The translations under genes and the position numbers were made by a program. 64,000 bases of DNA from Cellvibrio sp. OA-2007 (GTDB lineage Bacteria > Pseudomonadota > Gammaproteobacteria > Pseudomonadales > Cellvibrionaceae): NCBI RefSeq assembly GCF_000953825.1, contig NZ_BBUL01000096.1, positions 62,001 to 126,000 of the forward strand, in the 5' to 3' direction. Positions within the stretch are counted from its first letter, which is position 1, and each line of letters opens with the position of its first letter. The notes beneath the pieces are model-generated. The model saw only the letters and a list, made by a program, of their open reading frames with translations, was not told where the DNA came from and did not search any database. Positions 35,808-44,815 of the stretch are shown here, piece after piece.

Positions 35808-36827
35808 ATGGCCTTAACCTCCATCATTGCACACCGTATTTATCGTCATTCGCCCGGTAGCAACTTTGAATTGCAATTGCGCGGTGAACCATTTGCTCAT
35901 GCAGGCAAACTGGAAGAATTGGCTTATGAATTAAAAACCCAGTTTATTCGCAAGGGCGGCAAAAGTTACGGGCGTTTTTCAGATGAACTGGGTGAATTCC
36001 CCCTGCCCGCCTGGCTGCGTGATTGTCGCGAAGAGCGGTTGAGTTTTTTGAGTTTCACCCATAAAGCAATGCAGCAATTTCAACAGGCACTGGAAAAGGC
36101 GGAGTCACTGCTCGACGCCTATATGTTTTTTGTAGAAGAAAAATTAGAAGTGGGCGATACACTGAGCGTGTATTTAGTCGAACACCAAAGCGGACTGTAT
36201 CTGGATGGTGAATTAACACTAGACGATTCACTCTTTCTCGATACCAGTGGTTTTACCCTTGCAGCCAAAATCCAGCTTAATGATTGGACTTCAGGCGACT
36301 CATCCACTTATCTCACCCTGATGCGTTCTCGCGGCGACAAAGATATCGCTGATGCTTTCACGCAATTTATTGCCTTTACCGATAAGCAAGATATCAAACA
36401 GGAAACCGCTGAGTTTTTACAGATTGTCGATAACTTCAGCCAAACACTCGACGAAGCTACCGCAAAAATCACTCGCACCAAAGTAGTCGATTACTGCCTG
36501 GAACAAAATAAAGCCGGCAAACCCGTTACTATCGCAGCACTCTCCAGCAACCTAGCAGAAGAAGTAAAAAGTTACGAGCCTGAGCGTTTTGTGCGTTATG
36601 TAGAAAACAGCAAGCCAGAACTCAAACCCGAATTTATTCCCCACGCAGGGCAGATCCGTAGCTACGTTCGCATCAGCGGCCGCAATGACTCTTTGAGCAT
36701 GAGCTTTGCCTCTGAGTGCCTCGGACGTGAAATTGAGTATGATGCTGCAAATGATGTACTGACGATTAAAAATTTGCCGTCATCGTTGAAAGCGCGCTTA
36801 ATTAAACACTTGAAAGAAACACACTGA
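35808..36827 (+). CDS. ndpA: Nucleoid-associated protein NdpA/YejK
   Basis: NdpA (YejK) is a nucleoid-associated protein reported to interact with topoisomerases. The 339-residue protein starts with ALTSIIAHRIYRHSPGS. It has the family features LAYELKTQFIRKGGKSYGRF, FIAFTDKQDIKQETAEF and KVVDYCLEQNKAGKPV, and the C-terminal stretch GRNDSLSMSFASECLG. The length agrees with the family. It is monocistronic and convergent with the metalloprotease gene; a dyad lies between them. Confidence 0.9.
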   Translation: MALTSIIAHRIYRHSPGSNFELQLRGEPFAHAGKLEELAYELKTQFIRKGGKSYGRFSDELGEFPLPAWLRDCREERLSFLSFTHKAMQQFQQALEKAESLLDAYMFFVEEKLEVGDTLSVYLVEHQSGLYLDGELTLDDSLFLDTSGFTLAAKIQLNDWTSGDSSTYLTLMRSRGDKDIADAFTQFIAFTDKQDIKQETAEFLQIVDNFSQTLDEATAKITRTKVVDYCLEQNKAGKPVTIAALSSNLAEEVKSYEPERFVRYVENSKPELKPEFIPHAGQIRSYVRISGRNDSLSMSFASECLGREIEYDAANDVLTIKNLPSSLKARLIKHLKETH

Positions 36828-36891
36828 AATATTGTGCAAACTTGACTAAGACTTCATAGCCAAAAATTACCGAGTGACTAATCAGCACTTA

Positions 36892-36943
36892 AGCCATCGA
36901 CTAGTAAAATATAGAATATCTTTACTTTACCAGCACGATGGCT
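36892..36943. other. Nested inverted repeat between ndpA and the metalloprotease gene
   Basis: AGCCATCG (36892-36899) pairs with CGATGGCT (36936-36943), and inside them AGTAAA (36903-36908) pairs with TTTACT (36921-36926). It lies between convergent genes and may act as a terminator-like structure, but it lacks a T-run. Confidence 0.4.
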
Positions 36944-36963
36944 AACAAATGACAAGATTGCTA

Positions 36964-38232
36964 TCACTTTAATAAGGGGGAATTCAACGCATCGACTTTA
37001 GGGCCAATTAATTTTTCGACGCTTTTTTGCAAATCATCTAAGGTGACTTTTCTGGTTTTCATCAAATCTCGTATTACATGATCGATATTATATTTATTTT
37101 TGCTTCGTTTGCGAATTTCCTTATCCAATTCATCCAAAAGCACAACTGCACGTGCGGTTACCGGCCCGGTAGATTTACTTTTCCGCAAATGCTTTACCTC
37201 TGCACCCCACTTATCCAAACTCTTAATAATTGCATTACGCCGCGATTTAGTCATGCCATGGGCACGATACAACAATTCAAAAGAATAAAACTCAGCAACC
37301 CCTTCCGCAATCCAATCATCATTAGTATTGGCAGTTGTGGCACCGCTGATACGAGTAATCATATGAGTCAATTCGTGCAGCAATGGACTAGTTCCATTTT
37401 CACTCACCAGAGGACGATCTGCATGCAAAAACAAGGAATTAGCTGCCGATAGTCCACCACGCCACATTGGATCACCCGCACCAACTACTAATAATTTTTG
37501 GGGTGTTTTAATAAATGCCTTGTGAACTTCCGGCCAAACAAAATTAAAAAAAGTCAACGAATCCATGCGTTTAAAGTGCTCACCTTTAGGGGCACTAACG
37601 GCAATTGAAGTCCCAGAAACCTTCGCACGTCGCGTTCCCACCTTGCCTGCAATCATCCACCCGGTCGGACGATCAAAGCGGCGATCAGGATTATCTATTG
37701 AAAAGATATTGTCTTTTTTTCGCGGCCACCCGGTCTCAATACTGGTCCAGCCTTCTGGCAAAACAACCTGCATCGTGGCAATCGCGTATGAACCCATAAC
37801 GTCTCCAGTATCTATATGAGCTGGAGGTATCAAATCATCTCCTCTAAAAACAGCCCAATCCTTAGTAACAATTGCATCATATTTCCCTGGGTCGCGCTCA
37901 TGCGTAAGCGCTACAAAATAGGATAATTGTGCAACACCTTGTGGTAACTCCCATGTCACACGCTTATCTTTGATTATCAATTTGCCATTTGCCCGAATAT
38001 TGGAATAAATATCTCGGCTATTATTAAAACTCAACTGCTTGAGCAGCTCACCTTTATTCACACTGATTATTACTGATGCCCCCTGCTTGGATGGCTCAAG
38101 AGTAACCTTATATGTCAATTCATAGCTGAGATCAGACGAAGTTGTAGCCATCGCCTGAGCAGAACCCGCCATCAAGACAAATAGCCAAAAAAATTTAAAA
38201 ACAAATAAGCGTATTTTCAAAACAAACGACAT
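36964..38232 (-). CDS. Secreted gluzincin-like zinc metalloprotease
   Basis: This 422-residue exported protein has a signal peptide (hydrophobic residues 8-27, cleavage near AQA) and an N-terminal beta-rich region. The zinc motif is HELTH (His286, Glu287, His290), followed 19 residues later by Glu310 in WIAEGVAEF, as in M1/M61 gluzincins. No PDZ domain typical of M61 is visible. I chose the ATG at 38232, where GAGGTT lies upstream. The gene is visibly more AT-rich than its neighbours, which may mean acquisition or relaxed selection. Its substrate is unknown. Confidence 0.72.
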   Translation of the reverse strand: MSFVLKIRLFVFKFFWLFVLMAGSAQAMATTSSDLSYELTYKVTLEPSKQGASVIISVNKGELLKQLSFNNSRDIYSNIRANGKLIIKDKRVTWELPQGVAQLSYFVALTHERDPGKYDAIVTKDWAVFRGDDLIPPAHIDTGDVMGSYAIATMQVVLPEGWTSIETGWPRKKDNIFSIDNPDRRFDRPTGWMIAGKVGTRRAKVSGTSIAVSAPKGEHFKRMDSLTFFNFVWPEVHKAFIKTPQKLLVVGAGDPMWRGGLSAANSLFLHADRPLVSENGTSPLLHELTHMITRISGATTANTNDDWIAEGVAEFYSFELLYRAHGMTKSRRNAIIKSLDKWGAEVKHLRKSKSTGPVTARAVVLLDELDKEIRKRSKNKYNIDHVIRDLMKTRKVTLDDLQKSVEKLIGPKVDALNSPLLK

Positions 38233-38360
38233 AAGACTACAACCTCGATAGTAATAATTTGTTTTCAACACAGTGTACTGCAATTGGCGGCGCATAGGTT
38301 ATCAAGCGGGGGAACTTACCTATTTGAACCAGACCAAAACAAAACACAAACTGACCTTCT

Positions 38361-38378
38361 TTGTAGTCAATTTCCTAC
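38361..38378 (+). promoter_or_regulatory. GacA-box-like upstream activating site
   Basis: TGTAGTCAATTTCCTACA matches 9 of 12 defined positions of the GacA upstream activating sequence TGTAAG-N6-CTTACA and keeps its 18-bp dyad. Its centre lies about 65 bases before the predicted start of the GGA-rich RNA, the distance usual for rsmZ-type promoters. A -10 element GATAAT lies at 38423-38428. Confidence 0.65.
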
Positions 38379-38434
38379 ATAGAATTCAGCCTTTGGCGGC
38401 TACCCAATAGAGCATGTGTATTCGATAATAGTCA

Positions 38435-38708
38435 CAACAAGGACGTAAAAAGGAACTACACAAATTCATAGCTACCGGATGCAAGGAGAAGGGAGATTCA
38501 TGGACTGAACGAAGGAATGACAACTAATGGAAAACCAAATGCAGGGATGGATAAGCGAATAAGGGAGTATGAAGGTTTTACATAAGGAAGATGCAATGGA
38601 TTGAGCGGTAAACTTGGGTTTTCAGCAGGACGCTGAGGTGATCGAGATTACTTTATCCAATACAGGACGCACTATGGGGTTTCTCTACAGAGAAACCCCT
38701 TCTTTTTA
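38435..38708 (+). ncRNA. CsrB/RsmZ-type CsrA-sequestering small RNA
   Basis: No protein frame is present, yet the stretch holds 15 GGA motifs between 38440 and 38666. Several are in strong CsrA contexts such as ACAAGGACGT (38437-38446), TCATGGACTG and ACAGGACG. Chance would give three or four. It ends at an intrinsic terminator on the same strand and is preceded by a GacA-like box and a GATAAT -10. The family known as CsrB/CsrC/RsmX/Y/Z binds and titrates the translational repressor CsrA/RsmA. The predicted length of about 274 bases is nearer to CsrB/CsrC than to short RsmY/Z. The 5' end is estimated from the -10. csrA itself is not in the window. Confidence 0.8.
38676..38708 (+). terminator. 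Intrinsic terminator of the GGA-rich RNA
   Basis: GGGGTTTCTC (38676-38685) pairs perfectly with GAGAAACCCC (38690-38699) around TACA and is followed by TTCTTTTT. The T-run is present only in the plus direction. It therefore ends a plus-strand transcript, although no plus-strand gene lies nearby. Confidence 0.9.
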
Positions 38709-38766
38709 TCCAAAAAAATACTTTATTCCAGGCTGGCAATCAACCGCTGCACCTTGAAAATAATAA

Positions 38767-39501
38767 TTAGAAATTATCAGCAATAAACTTCTGCGCTAAA
38801 CGTGCAGCATCACTGTTACCTGCTGCAACCTCAGACAATAAAGCCTTGGCCTTGGCTCTATCACCCATCAAAAAATAAACCTTACCTAAATCGAGCTGAG
38901 CATCAGGTACTTTTGCAGCACTTGGAAAGTTGGCGATAAGCTCTGTAAACCAACTTTTTGCTTGCGGGTAATCTTTTTTGAGCATTGCGATTTTGCCCAA
39001 CCAATAATGGCTATTACTGGCAAAACTTCCACTAGGGAAACTGTTCAGATGTGCCTTGAAAGCTCGCACGGCACCATCAAAATCTTTTTGATTTAGCAAA
39101 TCGTAAGCGGCTTTATAAACATCACTTTCGCTAGCAGTGCCAGGCAAAGCTGACGCTGCAACAGGAGCGGCAACTGCTGCCATAGAGTCTTCGGTACGAG
39201 CACTTACCGCAGCAGATGTATTACCAGACAAACGTCGATCAAGATCTATGTAGTTGTCTAGTTGTAGTTGTTTGAGCTGTTTTAGCTCATAGGATTGCTC
39301 TTCAAGAAGACCGCGCAAAGTGGCTACCTCTTCTTGCAAAGCGCGAATTTGGGAATAAACATCAGATTCAGCAGAGACAGGCAGATTAGATTGAGCCACC
39401 CCAGAGCGAATGCTCTGGGGTGAAGACTCAATAACCCGTACTTGTGCCTGAGAGACTGAAGCTGAAGTCACTAAAACAACAGCAAGCAGATTTTTAAGCA
39501 T
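38767..39501 (-). CDS. cpoB: Cell division coordinator CpoB (YbgF)
   Basis: CpoB is a periplasmic protein that couples Tol-Pal function to peptidoglycan synthesis at the septum. The 244-residue protein has a signal peptide (cleavage near SQA) and an N-terminal trimerising coiled coil (about 45-80, IRALQEEVATLRGLLEEQ). An Ala/Ser-rich linker leads to C-terminal TPR repeats starting at about residue 125 (YKAAYDLLNQKDFDGAVRAF). It is the last gene of the tol-pal group, 14 bases after pal. Confidence 0.93.
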   Translation of the reverse strand: MLKNLLAVVLVTSASVSQAQVRVIESSPQSIRSGVAQSNLPVSAESDVYSQIRALQEEVATLRGLLEEQSYELKQLKQLQLDNYIDLDRRLSGNTSAAVSARTEDSMAAVAAPVAASALPGTASESDVYKAAYDLLNQKDFDGAVRAFKAHLNSFPSGSFASNSHYWLGKIAMLKKDYPQAKSWFTELIANFPSAAKVPDAQLDLGKVYFLMGDRAKAKALLSEVAAGNSDAARLAQKFIADNF

Positions 39502-39515
39502 ACGGGTTTAGACTC

Positions 39516-39980
39516 TTAGTACTTAACTTCTACGCGACGGTTTTGAGACCAAGAAGCTTCATCGCTACCGGTAGCAGCTGGTTGCTCTTCGCCAAAGCTA
39601 ACAACTTCCAGAGAAGAACCGTTAACGCCTTGAGTCACGAGGAAATCGCGAACAGCATTAGCACGCTTCTCGCCCAGAGCCATGTTGTATTCGCGTGAAC
39701 CGCGCTCATCCGCATGACCTTCCAAACGTACTGCAACTGAAGCACCTTTCAGCTTGTCAGCGTGAGCCAACAGAACAGCGCGGCTTTCAGCGGTCAAAGA
39801 GTATTGATCAAAGTCAAAGTAAACAACGTTTGACAAAGTAGCTTCAGATACAGTGCTTTCTACAGGCGCTGTACCAGTTGTTGGAGCCTCGGTACCTTTG
39901 TTGTCGCTGCTTGAACAGCCAACAAGGAAAGACATAACAACAGCCAAAGTAAGACCTTGCTTGATTGCCTTAGTAATCAT
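39516..39980 (-). CDS. pal: Peptidoglycan-associated lipoprotein Pal
   Basis: Pal anchors the outer membrane to peptidoglycan and binds TolB. The 154-residue precursor has a lipobox LVGC (Cys22), a short Thr/Ser linker and an OmpA-like domain. That domain includes VYFDFDQYSL, EGHADERGSREYNMALGEKRA and the C-terminal NRRVEVKY. It lies 42 bases after tolB in the same operon. Confidence 0.97.
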   Translation of the reverse strand: MITKAIKQGLTLAVVMSFLVGCSSSDNKGTEAPTTGTAPVESTVSEATLSNVVYFDFDQYSLTAESRAVLLAHADKLKGASVAVRLEGHADERGSREYNMALGEKRANAVRDFLVTQGVNGSSLEVVSFGEEQPAATGSDEASWSQNRRVEVKY

Positions 39981-40022
39981 GTGTGTGTAACTCCAATGAG
40001 GTAAAGATCTGTTTTACGGGAC

Positions 40023-41303
40023 TTAGTTAAAGAATGGCGACCATGCGGGTTCCCGCACATCACCTTGTTTTGGAGGCTGGAGGATTTTGACACGCGCATC
40101 GAGAGACACCGCCGCCAACACTCCTTTACCACCAGAACGAGTCGCATACATCAGCATAGCGCCATTGGGCGCTATAGTAGGCGATTCGTCCAAATTTGTC
40201 TCGGATAAAATACGCAAATTACCAGATTTTATATCTTGTGCTGCAATATGGTGAGTGGTACCTGGGCGCTTGTTCAACATTACCAGGCTTTTACCATCTG
40301 GAGAGACGCGCGCACGCGCATTGTAATCGCCATCAAAGGTGACTCGCTCTTGCTGCATAGTGGCAAGATTGACTTGATAAATCTGTGGTTTACCGCCGCG
40401 ATCAGAAGTAAAAAACAATGAGGCGCCATCTGCAGCCCATGAAGGCTCATGATCAATAGCGAAGTGATTTGTTACACGTGTTAGCTGGCGCGTCAACACA
40501 TTCATCACATAGATTTCAGGATTGCCATCTTTGGATAAGGCCATAGCCAATTTTTGCCCATCGGGCGACCAAGACGGAGCACCATTTAAACCACGAAAAT
40601 TAGTCATCTGCTGACGTCTGCTCGTCGCAATATCTTGAATATATATTGCAGGCTTGTTATCGGCTTCAAAAGATACATAAGCAACGCGCTGGCCATTAGG
40701 CGACCACACAGGGGACAAAACAGGATAGCGCGATTCAAGCAACATGCGAGGACGGAACCCGTCAATATCAGATAACATCAAACGATACTTTTGCGGCTGC
40801 TTAAAAGCCTCTACATAAATCAACTTGGTTGAAAAAATACCACGAATGCCAGTGATAGTTTCGTATACTTTGTCACTAATATGATGCGCCATGTCACGCA
40901 ATTGCGCCTCTGTGCCATCCACCGTCAGCTTGGCAAACACACGCTTTTGCTGCACAACATCAAACAATTCATAGCTCGCATAATAGCGGCCCGCCTGTTG
41001 CGTAATGGAGCCAATTAACAAGTACTCAGCACCAAGGGCTTTCCAATCCCGATAATGTACCTCTGCCTCAGAGCGAGGAAACGACAGCATACGCTCCGGT
41101 TTAGTAGCCTCAAACTGACCGGAAAACTCCAGATCATTGCCAACTATTTTTGCAATATCCCCTGGTAACCGAGCGCCAGCCCAACCAAAAGGAACCACAG
41201 CAATCTTGGTGGGATTATCAACACCCTTGGTAACAAAAACTATGTTCTGGGCATTTGCCGAAATCGCAAACACCAACAGAAATGCGCTAATTATGTATCT
41301 CAC
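40023..41303 (-). CDS. tolB: Tol-Pal system protein TolB
   Basis: TolB is the periplasmic propeller protein that exchanges between Pal and TolA. The 426-residue precursor has a signal peptide (cleavage after ANA), the N-terminal TolB_N domain and repeated WD40-like PD40 motifs (SPVWSPNGQRVAYVS, APSWSPDGQKLA, EPSWAADGASLFFTSD) forming a six-bladed propeller. Its start overlaps the tolA stop by four bases. Confidence 0.97.
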   Translation of the reverse strand: MRYIISAFLLVFAISANAQNIVFVTKGVDNPTKIAVVPFGWAGARLPGDIAKIVGNDLEFSGQFEATKPERMLSFPRSEAEVHYRDWKALGAEYLLIGSITQQAGRYYASYELFDVVQQKRVFAKLTVDGTEAQLRDMAHHISDKVYETITGIRGIFSTKLIYVEAFKQPQKYRLMLSDIDGFRPRMLLESRYPVLSPVWSPNGQRVAYVSFEADNKPAIYIQDIATSRRQQMTNFRGLNGAPSWSPDGQKLAMALSKDGNPEIYVMNVLTRQLTRVTNHFAIDHEPSWAADGASLFFTSDRGGKPQIYQVNLATMQQERVTFDGDYNARARVSPDGKSLVMLNKRPGTTHHIAAQDIKSGNLRILSETNLDESPTIAPNGAMLMYATRSGGKGVLAAVSLDARVKILQPPKQGDVREPAWSPFFN

Positions 41304-42142
41304 TGACGTAAATCCTCTGGATTAAAGGCAAATTGAAAATGACGGAAATTTCGCTCAAAGACATCAATAGGCACATCTTTGATTTCAACAAATCGCTCTA
41401 CTTTTTTGATCGCTTGCTCAGCTGCATTATCAAAGGCAGAGTTTCCACTACTTTTAGCAAGCTGGACATTAATAACCTGCCCATTTGGCAGCATATCTAT
41501 ATTAAAGATTGCCACCATTCCTGCGCGCGCCGAAGGAGGCCTACTCCAATTTTGGGCAACACGCTCCGATAACAATTCGTTGTAGCTCTTTACATTAGCT
41601 TCATCATTAGATTCAGCTATGTGCTTTGCCTCCAACTGACGGGCAGCCTGTATACGGCGCTGCTCAGCTTGAGCCTCTTGCTCGCGCAGAGTTTTTTTCA
41701 ATGCCTCTGCTTTGCGCTGCGCCTCGGCTTCCGCCTGTTTCTTTTTCTCAGCCTCTGCTTGTGCAGCCTTGGCTTTAGCTGCTCTAGCTTGCTCTTCCTT
41801 AATTTTCTGCTGCTTTTGCTTCTCTGCTTCAGCGGCTTTCGCCTGCTGCTCCCGCTGACTTTGGACTAGTGCTTCCGCCTCTTTACGTCGCTGCTCTTCT
41901 TGCTTTTTATTGTTTTTCAAATCTTCGTAAGTCTTTGAGTCCAATATTTGCTCTTTAACCTGCTGCGGTGCAGCCTTAGCTTTAGGTTTAAGATCAACCA
42001 AGGTCGCAGTTACATAATGCGGTTTATAAGGCTCCTCATCCGACTTGAAAAAATCCCAATTACCCAAAAAAAGAACCAGCAAAGCCCCGTGCAAAAAAAC
42101 ACTCAGAAATGTTGGCAATGAAAATGATTTTTCCAACTTCAT
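41300..42142 (-). CDS. tolA: Tol-Pal system protein TolA
   Basis: TolA spans from the inner membrane to the outer envelope, coupling TolQR proton flow to Pal. The 280-residue protein has an N-terminal membrane helix (about 12-28). A long charged Lys/Glu/Ala/Gln helical domain follows (about 65-175, many AEAEKKKQ-type repeats), and then a C-terminal domain containing PSARAGMVAIFNIDMLPNGQV. It is shorter than E. coli TolA, close to Pseudomonas forms. Confidence 0.95.
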   Translation of the reverse strand: MKLEKSFSLPTFLSVFLHGALLVLFLGNWDFFKSDEEPYKPHYVTATLVDLKPKAKAAPQQVKEQILDSKTYEDLKNNKKQEEQRRKEAEALVQSQREQQAKAAEAEKQKQQKIKEEQARAAKAKAAQAEAEKKKQAEAEAQRKAEALKKTLREQEAQAEQRRIQAARQLEAKHIAESNDEANVKSYNELLSERVAQNWSRPPSARAGMVAIFNIDMLPNGQVINVQLAKSSGNSAFDNAAEQAIKKVERFVEIKDVPIDVFERNFRHFQFAFNPEDLRQ

Positions 42143-42149
42143 AAAAAAC

Positions 42150-42578
42150 CTAGCGCGGAGGCTCCGTAATCAAGCCAACCGACGGCGCGCCAGCCAGTTT
42201 TAACTCACCCATTAAGTTGACAATCACACCATATTCAACTTTTTTGTCGCCTTGAACAAACACCAAGGTATTCGGCTTTTCTGCCAGAACCTTACTGACG
42301 ATTGATTTGATTTCTGCCAATGGACGCGGTTTTTCAGGGTCGCCAGCCAGATCTATATAGAAGCCGCCATCTGCTTTTACTGACACAGTAATAGGATCAT
42401 CTTCTTTACTTTCAACTGGCTCTGATGCGGCCTGCGGCAACTCGACTTTAATACCCTGTGTCATCATGGGTGCGGCAATCATAAATACAATTAATAGCAC
42501 CAACATAACGTCGATTAGCGGAACCACATTGATTTCCGCTTTGAGCTTCTTTTTGATGGGTGGACCAAATCCTGACAT
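42150..42578 (-). CDS. tolR: Tol-Pal system protein TolR
   Basis: TolR forms the proton-driven motor with TolQ. The 142-residue protein has an N-terminal cytoplasmic part, then the membrane helix EINVVPLIDVMLVLLIVFMI, whose Asp (VPLIDVML) is the key proton-path residue. A periplasmic ExbD-like domain makes up the rest. It lies between tolQ and tolA with spacings of 36 and 7 bases. Confidence 0.97.
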   Translation of the reverse strand: MSGFGPPIKKKLKAEINVVPLIDVMLVLLIVFMIAAPMMTQGIKVELPQAASEPVESKEDDPITVSVKADGGFYIDLAGDPEKPRPLAEIKSIVSKVLAEKPNTLVFVQGDKKVEYGVIVNLMGELKLAGAPSVGLITEPPR

Positions 42579-42614
42579 GGCTTTAACCTGTTTCCAATAA
42601 ACGTAAAAACAGCG

Positions 42615-43301
42615 TTACTTGCTGTGAACTTGGCGATGCAAAATTGCGGAGAATTCTTCCGCAAAGGTGCGATAGTTACTCAACAGGTTTTCGGCGCGCG
42701 CGGAGAACTTGTTGTAGGCCAATACCGCGGGGATGGCCGCAAATAAGCCCATAGCCGTTGCAATCAAGGCTTCAGCAATCCCTGGCGCAACAGTAGCGAG
42801 ACTCGGCTGACCAGCATTGGCGATATTAAGGAAAGACACCATGATGCCCCACACGGTACCAAACAACCCGACATATGGGCTTACCGACGCAACACTGGCG
42901 AGGAATGGCAAATTTTCTTCCAACTTTTCTTCTTCGCGCGCCAATGCTACGCGCATCGCACGCATAGAACCCTCCATCACCGCATCAGAGTCGGCTCCAG
43001 CTTGTTGGCGCAGGCGGGTGAACTCTTTGAATCCGGCACGAAAAATATTTTCGATGCCCTCAACAACTTCATTGCGTCCATTGCCCTGGCGATAAAGTTG
43101 GTTGAGATCAATACCCGACCAAAATTGCTTTTCGAAAAAATCAAAGGCTGCAGAAGCCTTTCGTTGATAGATTTCGCGCTGAAAAATCATCACCCAGGAT
43201 ATAACGGATGCCAAAAATAAAATTAGCATGACCATTTGTACTAAAAAACTGGCCTCAACAATGAGGTGCAGAATGGACAGGCTTTGCTTGGTTTCTGGCA
43301 T
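42615..43301 (-). CDS. tolQ: Tol-Pal system protein TolQ
   Basis: TolQ is the pentameric stator-like channel partner of TolR. The 228-residue protein has three membrane helices: residues about 15-38, then a pair in the C-terminal half (VSPYVGLFGTVWGIMVSF and IAEALIATAMGLFAAIPAVLAYN). The MotA/TolQ/ExbB signature GTVWGIM is clear. It starts 4 bases after the ybgC stop region in the same operon. Confidence 0.97.
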   Translation of the reverse strand: MPETKQSLSILHLIVEASFLVQMVMLILFLASVISWVMIFQREIYQRKASAAFDFFEKQFWSGIDLNQLYRQGNGRNEVVEGIENIFRAGFKEFTRLRQQAGADSDAVMEGSMRAMRVALAREEEKLEENLPFLASVASVSPYVGLFGTVWGIMVSFLNIANAGQPSLATVAPGIAEALIATAMGLFAAIPAVLAYNKFSARAENLLSNYRTFAEEFSAILHRQVHSK

Positions 43302-43305
43302 AGTA

Positions 43306-43731
43306 TTAATTAACTCTTTCTGTTTGACTGTGAAAAAAATGATTCAGCTGTTGATGCATGGCGACAGGCAGAGCGCTGGGCTTCATGGAATTAGCATCCA
43401 CACAGGCGATGCGAATTACTCCCTCACACAACAACTCATCACCACGCCATACTTGCTGTTTAAACTCGGTATAGGTGCGCGCTAACTTCTCAATTTCTGC
43501 CGTTACTTGCAGCTGATCATCGAGCCGCGCAGGACGGCGGTAGTTGATTTGTGCAGCATGCACAACCAATAACAGACCACCCTCCAAAATTGCGGGCTTA
43601 TCATAGCCCAAACTGCGCAAAAATTCTGTACGAGAACGCTCCATGTACTTCAGATAATTGACGTAATAAACGATACCGCCCGCATCGGTGTCTTCTATAT
43701 AAACTCGCAGCGGGATACTAAATGGCTGCAT
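43306..43731 (-). CDS. ybgC: Acyl-CoA thioesterase YbgC
   Basis: YbgC is a hotdog-fold thioesterase encoded with the Tol system. The 141-residue protein has the active-site motif EDTDAGGIVYYVNYLKYMERSRTEFL near residues 13-38, with the catalytic Asp. I chose the ATG at 43731 (MQPFSIPLRVY), as the longer frame adds 22 residues that overlap ruvB. It leads directly into tolQ. Confidence 0.94.
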   Translation of the reverse strand: MQPFSIPLRVYIEDTDAGGIVYYVNYLKYMERSRTEFLRSLGYDKPAILEGGLLLVVHAAQINYRRPARLDDQLQVTAEIEKLARTYTEFKQQVWRGDELLCEGVIRIACVDANSMKPSALPVAMHQQLNHFFHSQTERVN

Positions 43732-43738
43732 AACTGAT

Positions 43739-44764
43739 TTATTCCGCAGATTCCTGCAAACGCTTTGGTATAGGCACACCAAAATACATATAAGCATTAT
43801 TGGTTAAAATTCGACCGCGCGGTGTGCGTGCCATAAAACCTTGCTGAATTAGATAGGGCTCTATTACATCTTCAATAGTTCCGCGATCTTCACTAATCGC
43901 AGCGGCCAAACTTTCCACACCGACCGGGCCGCCATCAAAATTATTCATCATTGCCGTTAATAGCCGGCGATCCATATGATCAAAACCGCGCTCATCGACA
44001 TTCAGCATATTCAATGCATTGTCAGCCATTTGCGCAGTCACCGTGCCATCGCCTTTCATCTCGGCGTAATCACGCACGCGGCGCAATAAACGATTGGCAA
44101 TACGCGGAGTGCCGCGCGAGCGCTTGGCCACTTCCGCAGCACCTTCTATATCCATTTTCACCCCCAATAGCGCCGCAGAGCGCGCCACTATATGAGTGAG
44201 ATCGGCGACATTATAAAACTCCAGACGCTGAACAATACCAAAACGATCGCGCAATGGTGAGGTCAGCAACCCCGCGCGGGTTGTGGCACCGACCAAAGTA
44301 AATTGCGGCAAATCCAATTTGATTGAGCGCGCAGCTGGGCCTTCGCCGATCATAATATCCAGCTGAAAATCTTCCATCGCCGGGTAGAGAATTTCTTCCA
44401 CCACTGGGCTCAAGCGATGAATTTCATCGATAAACAACACATCGCCCGGCTCAAGATTGGTAAGTAATGCGGCCAAATCTCCCGCCTTTTCCAACACCGG
44501 GCCGGAAGTGCTTTTAAGCGAGACATTCATTTCGTTGGCGATAATATTGGCGAGTGTGGTTTTGCCCAAACCGGGTGGCCCAAACACCAGGGTGTGATCC
44601 AGCGCTTCACCGCGTTTTTTAGCGGCGCCGATAAAAATTTCCATCTGTTCGCACACCGCAGGTTGCCCCACGTAATCAGCCAGAGATTTGGGGCGCACAG
44701 TGCGATCAAGATGGTCTTCGCGCTCTTTGGCAGCGGGGGCGATCAGGCGATCCGTTTCAATCAT
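43739..44764 (-). CDS. ruvB: Holliday junction branch migration helicase RuvB
   Basis: RuvB is the AAA+ motor that drives Holliday junction migration. The 341-residue protein has the N-terminal [16 protein letters not shown], Walker [14 protein letters not shown] and Walker [12 protein letters not shown]. The arginine finger lies in [18 protein letters not shown], and the winged-helix end has [16 protein letters not shown]. It follows ruvC and ruvA. Confidence 0.98.
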   Translation of the reverse strand: MIETDRLIAPAAKEREDHLDRTVRPKSLADYVGQPAVCEQMEIFIGAAKKRGEALDHTLVFGPPGLGKTTLANIIANEMNVSLKSTSGPVLEKAGDLAALLTNLEPGDVLFIDEIHRLSPVVEEILYPAMEDFQLDIMIGEGPAARSIKLDLPQFTLVGATTRAGLLTSPLRDRFGIVQRLEFYNVADLTHIVARSAALLGVKMDIEGAAEVAKRSRGTPRIANRLLRRVRDYAEMKGDGTVTAQMADNALNMLNVDERGFDHMDRRLLTAMMNNFDGGPVGVESLAAAISEDRGTIEDVIEPYLIQQGFMARTPRGRILTNNAYMYFGVPIPKRLQESAE

Positions 44765-44815
44765 CGATAGTTAATCCTGAAAATTATTCGGCGCAGCTTT
44801 TATTCAGTAGCTTAT

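Noticed and set aside
38435-38708. Small proteins encoded in the GGA-rich interval
   Set aside because: Short ATG frames exist but are interrupted, and the GGA spacing and terminator are better explained by a CsrA-binding RNA.
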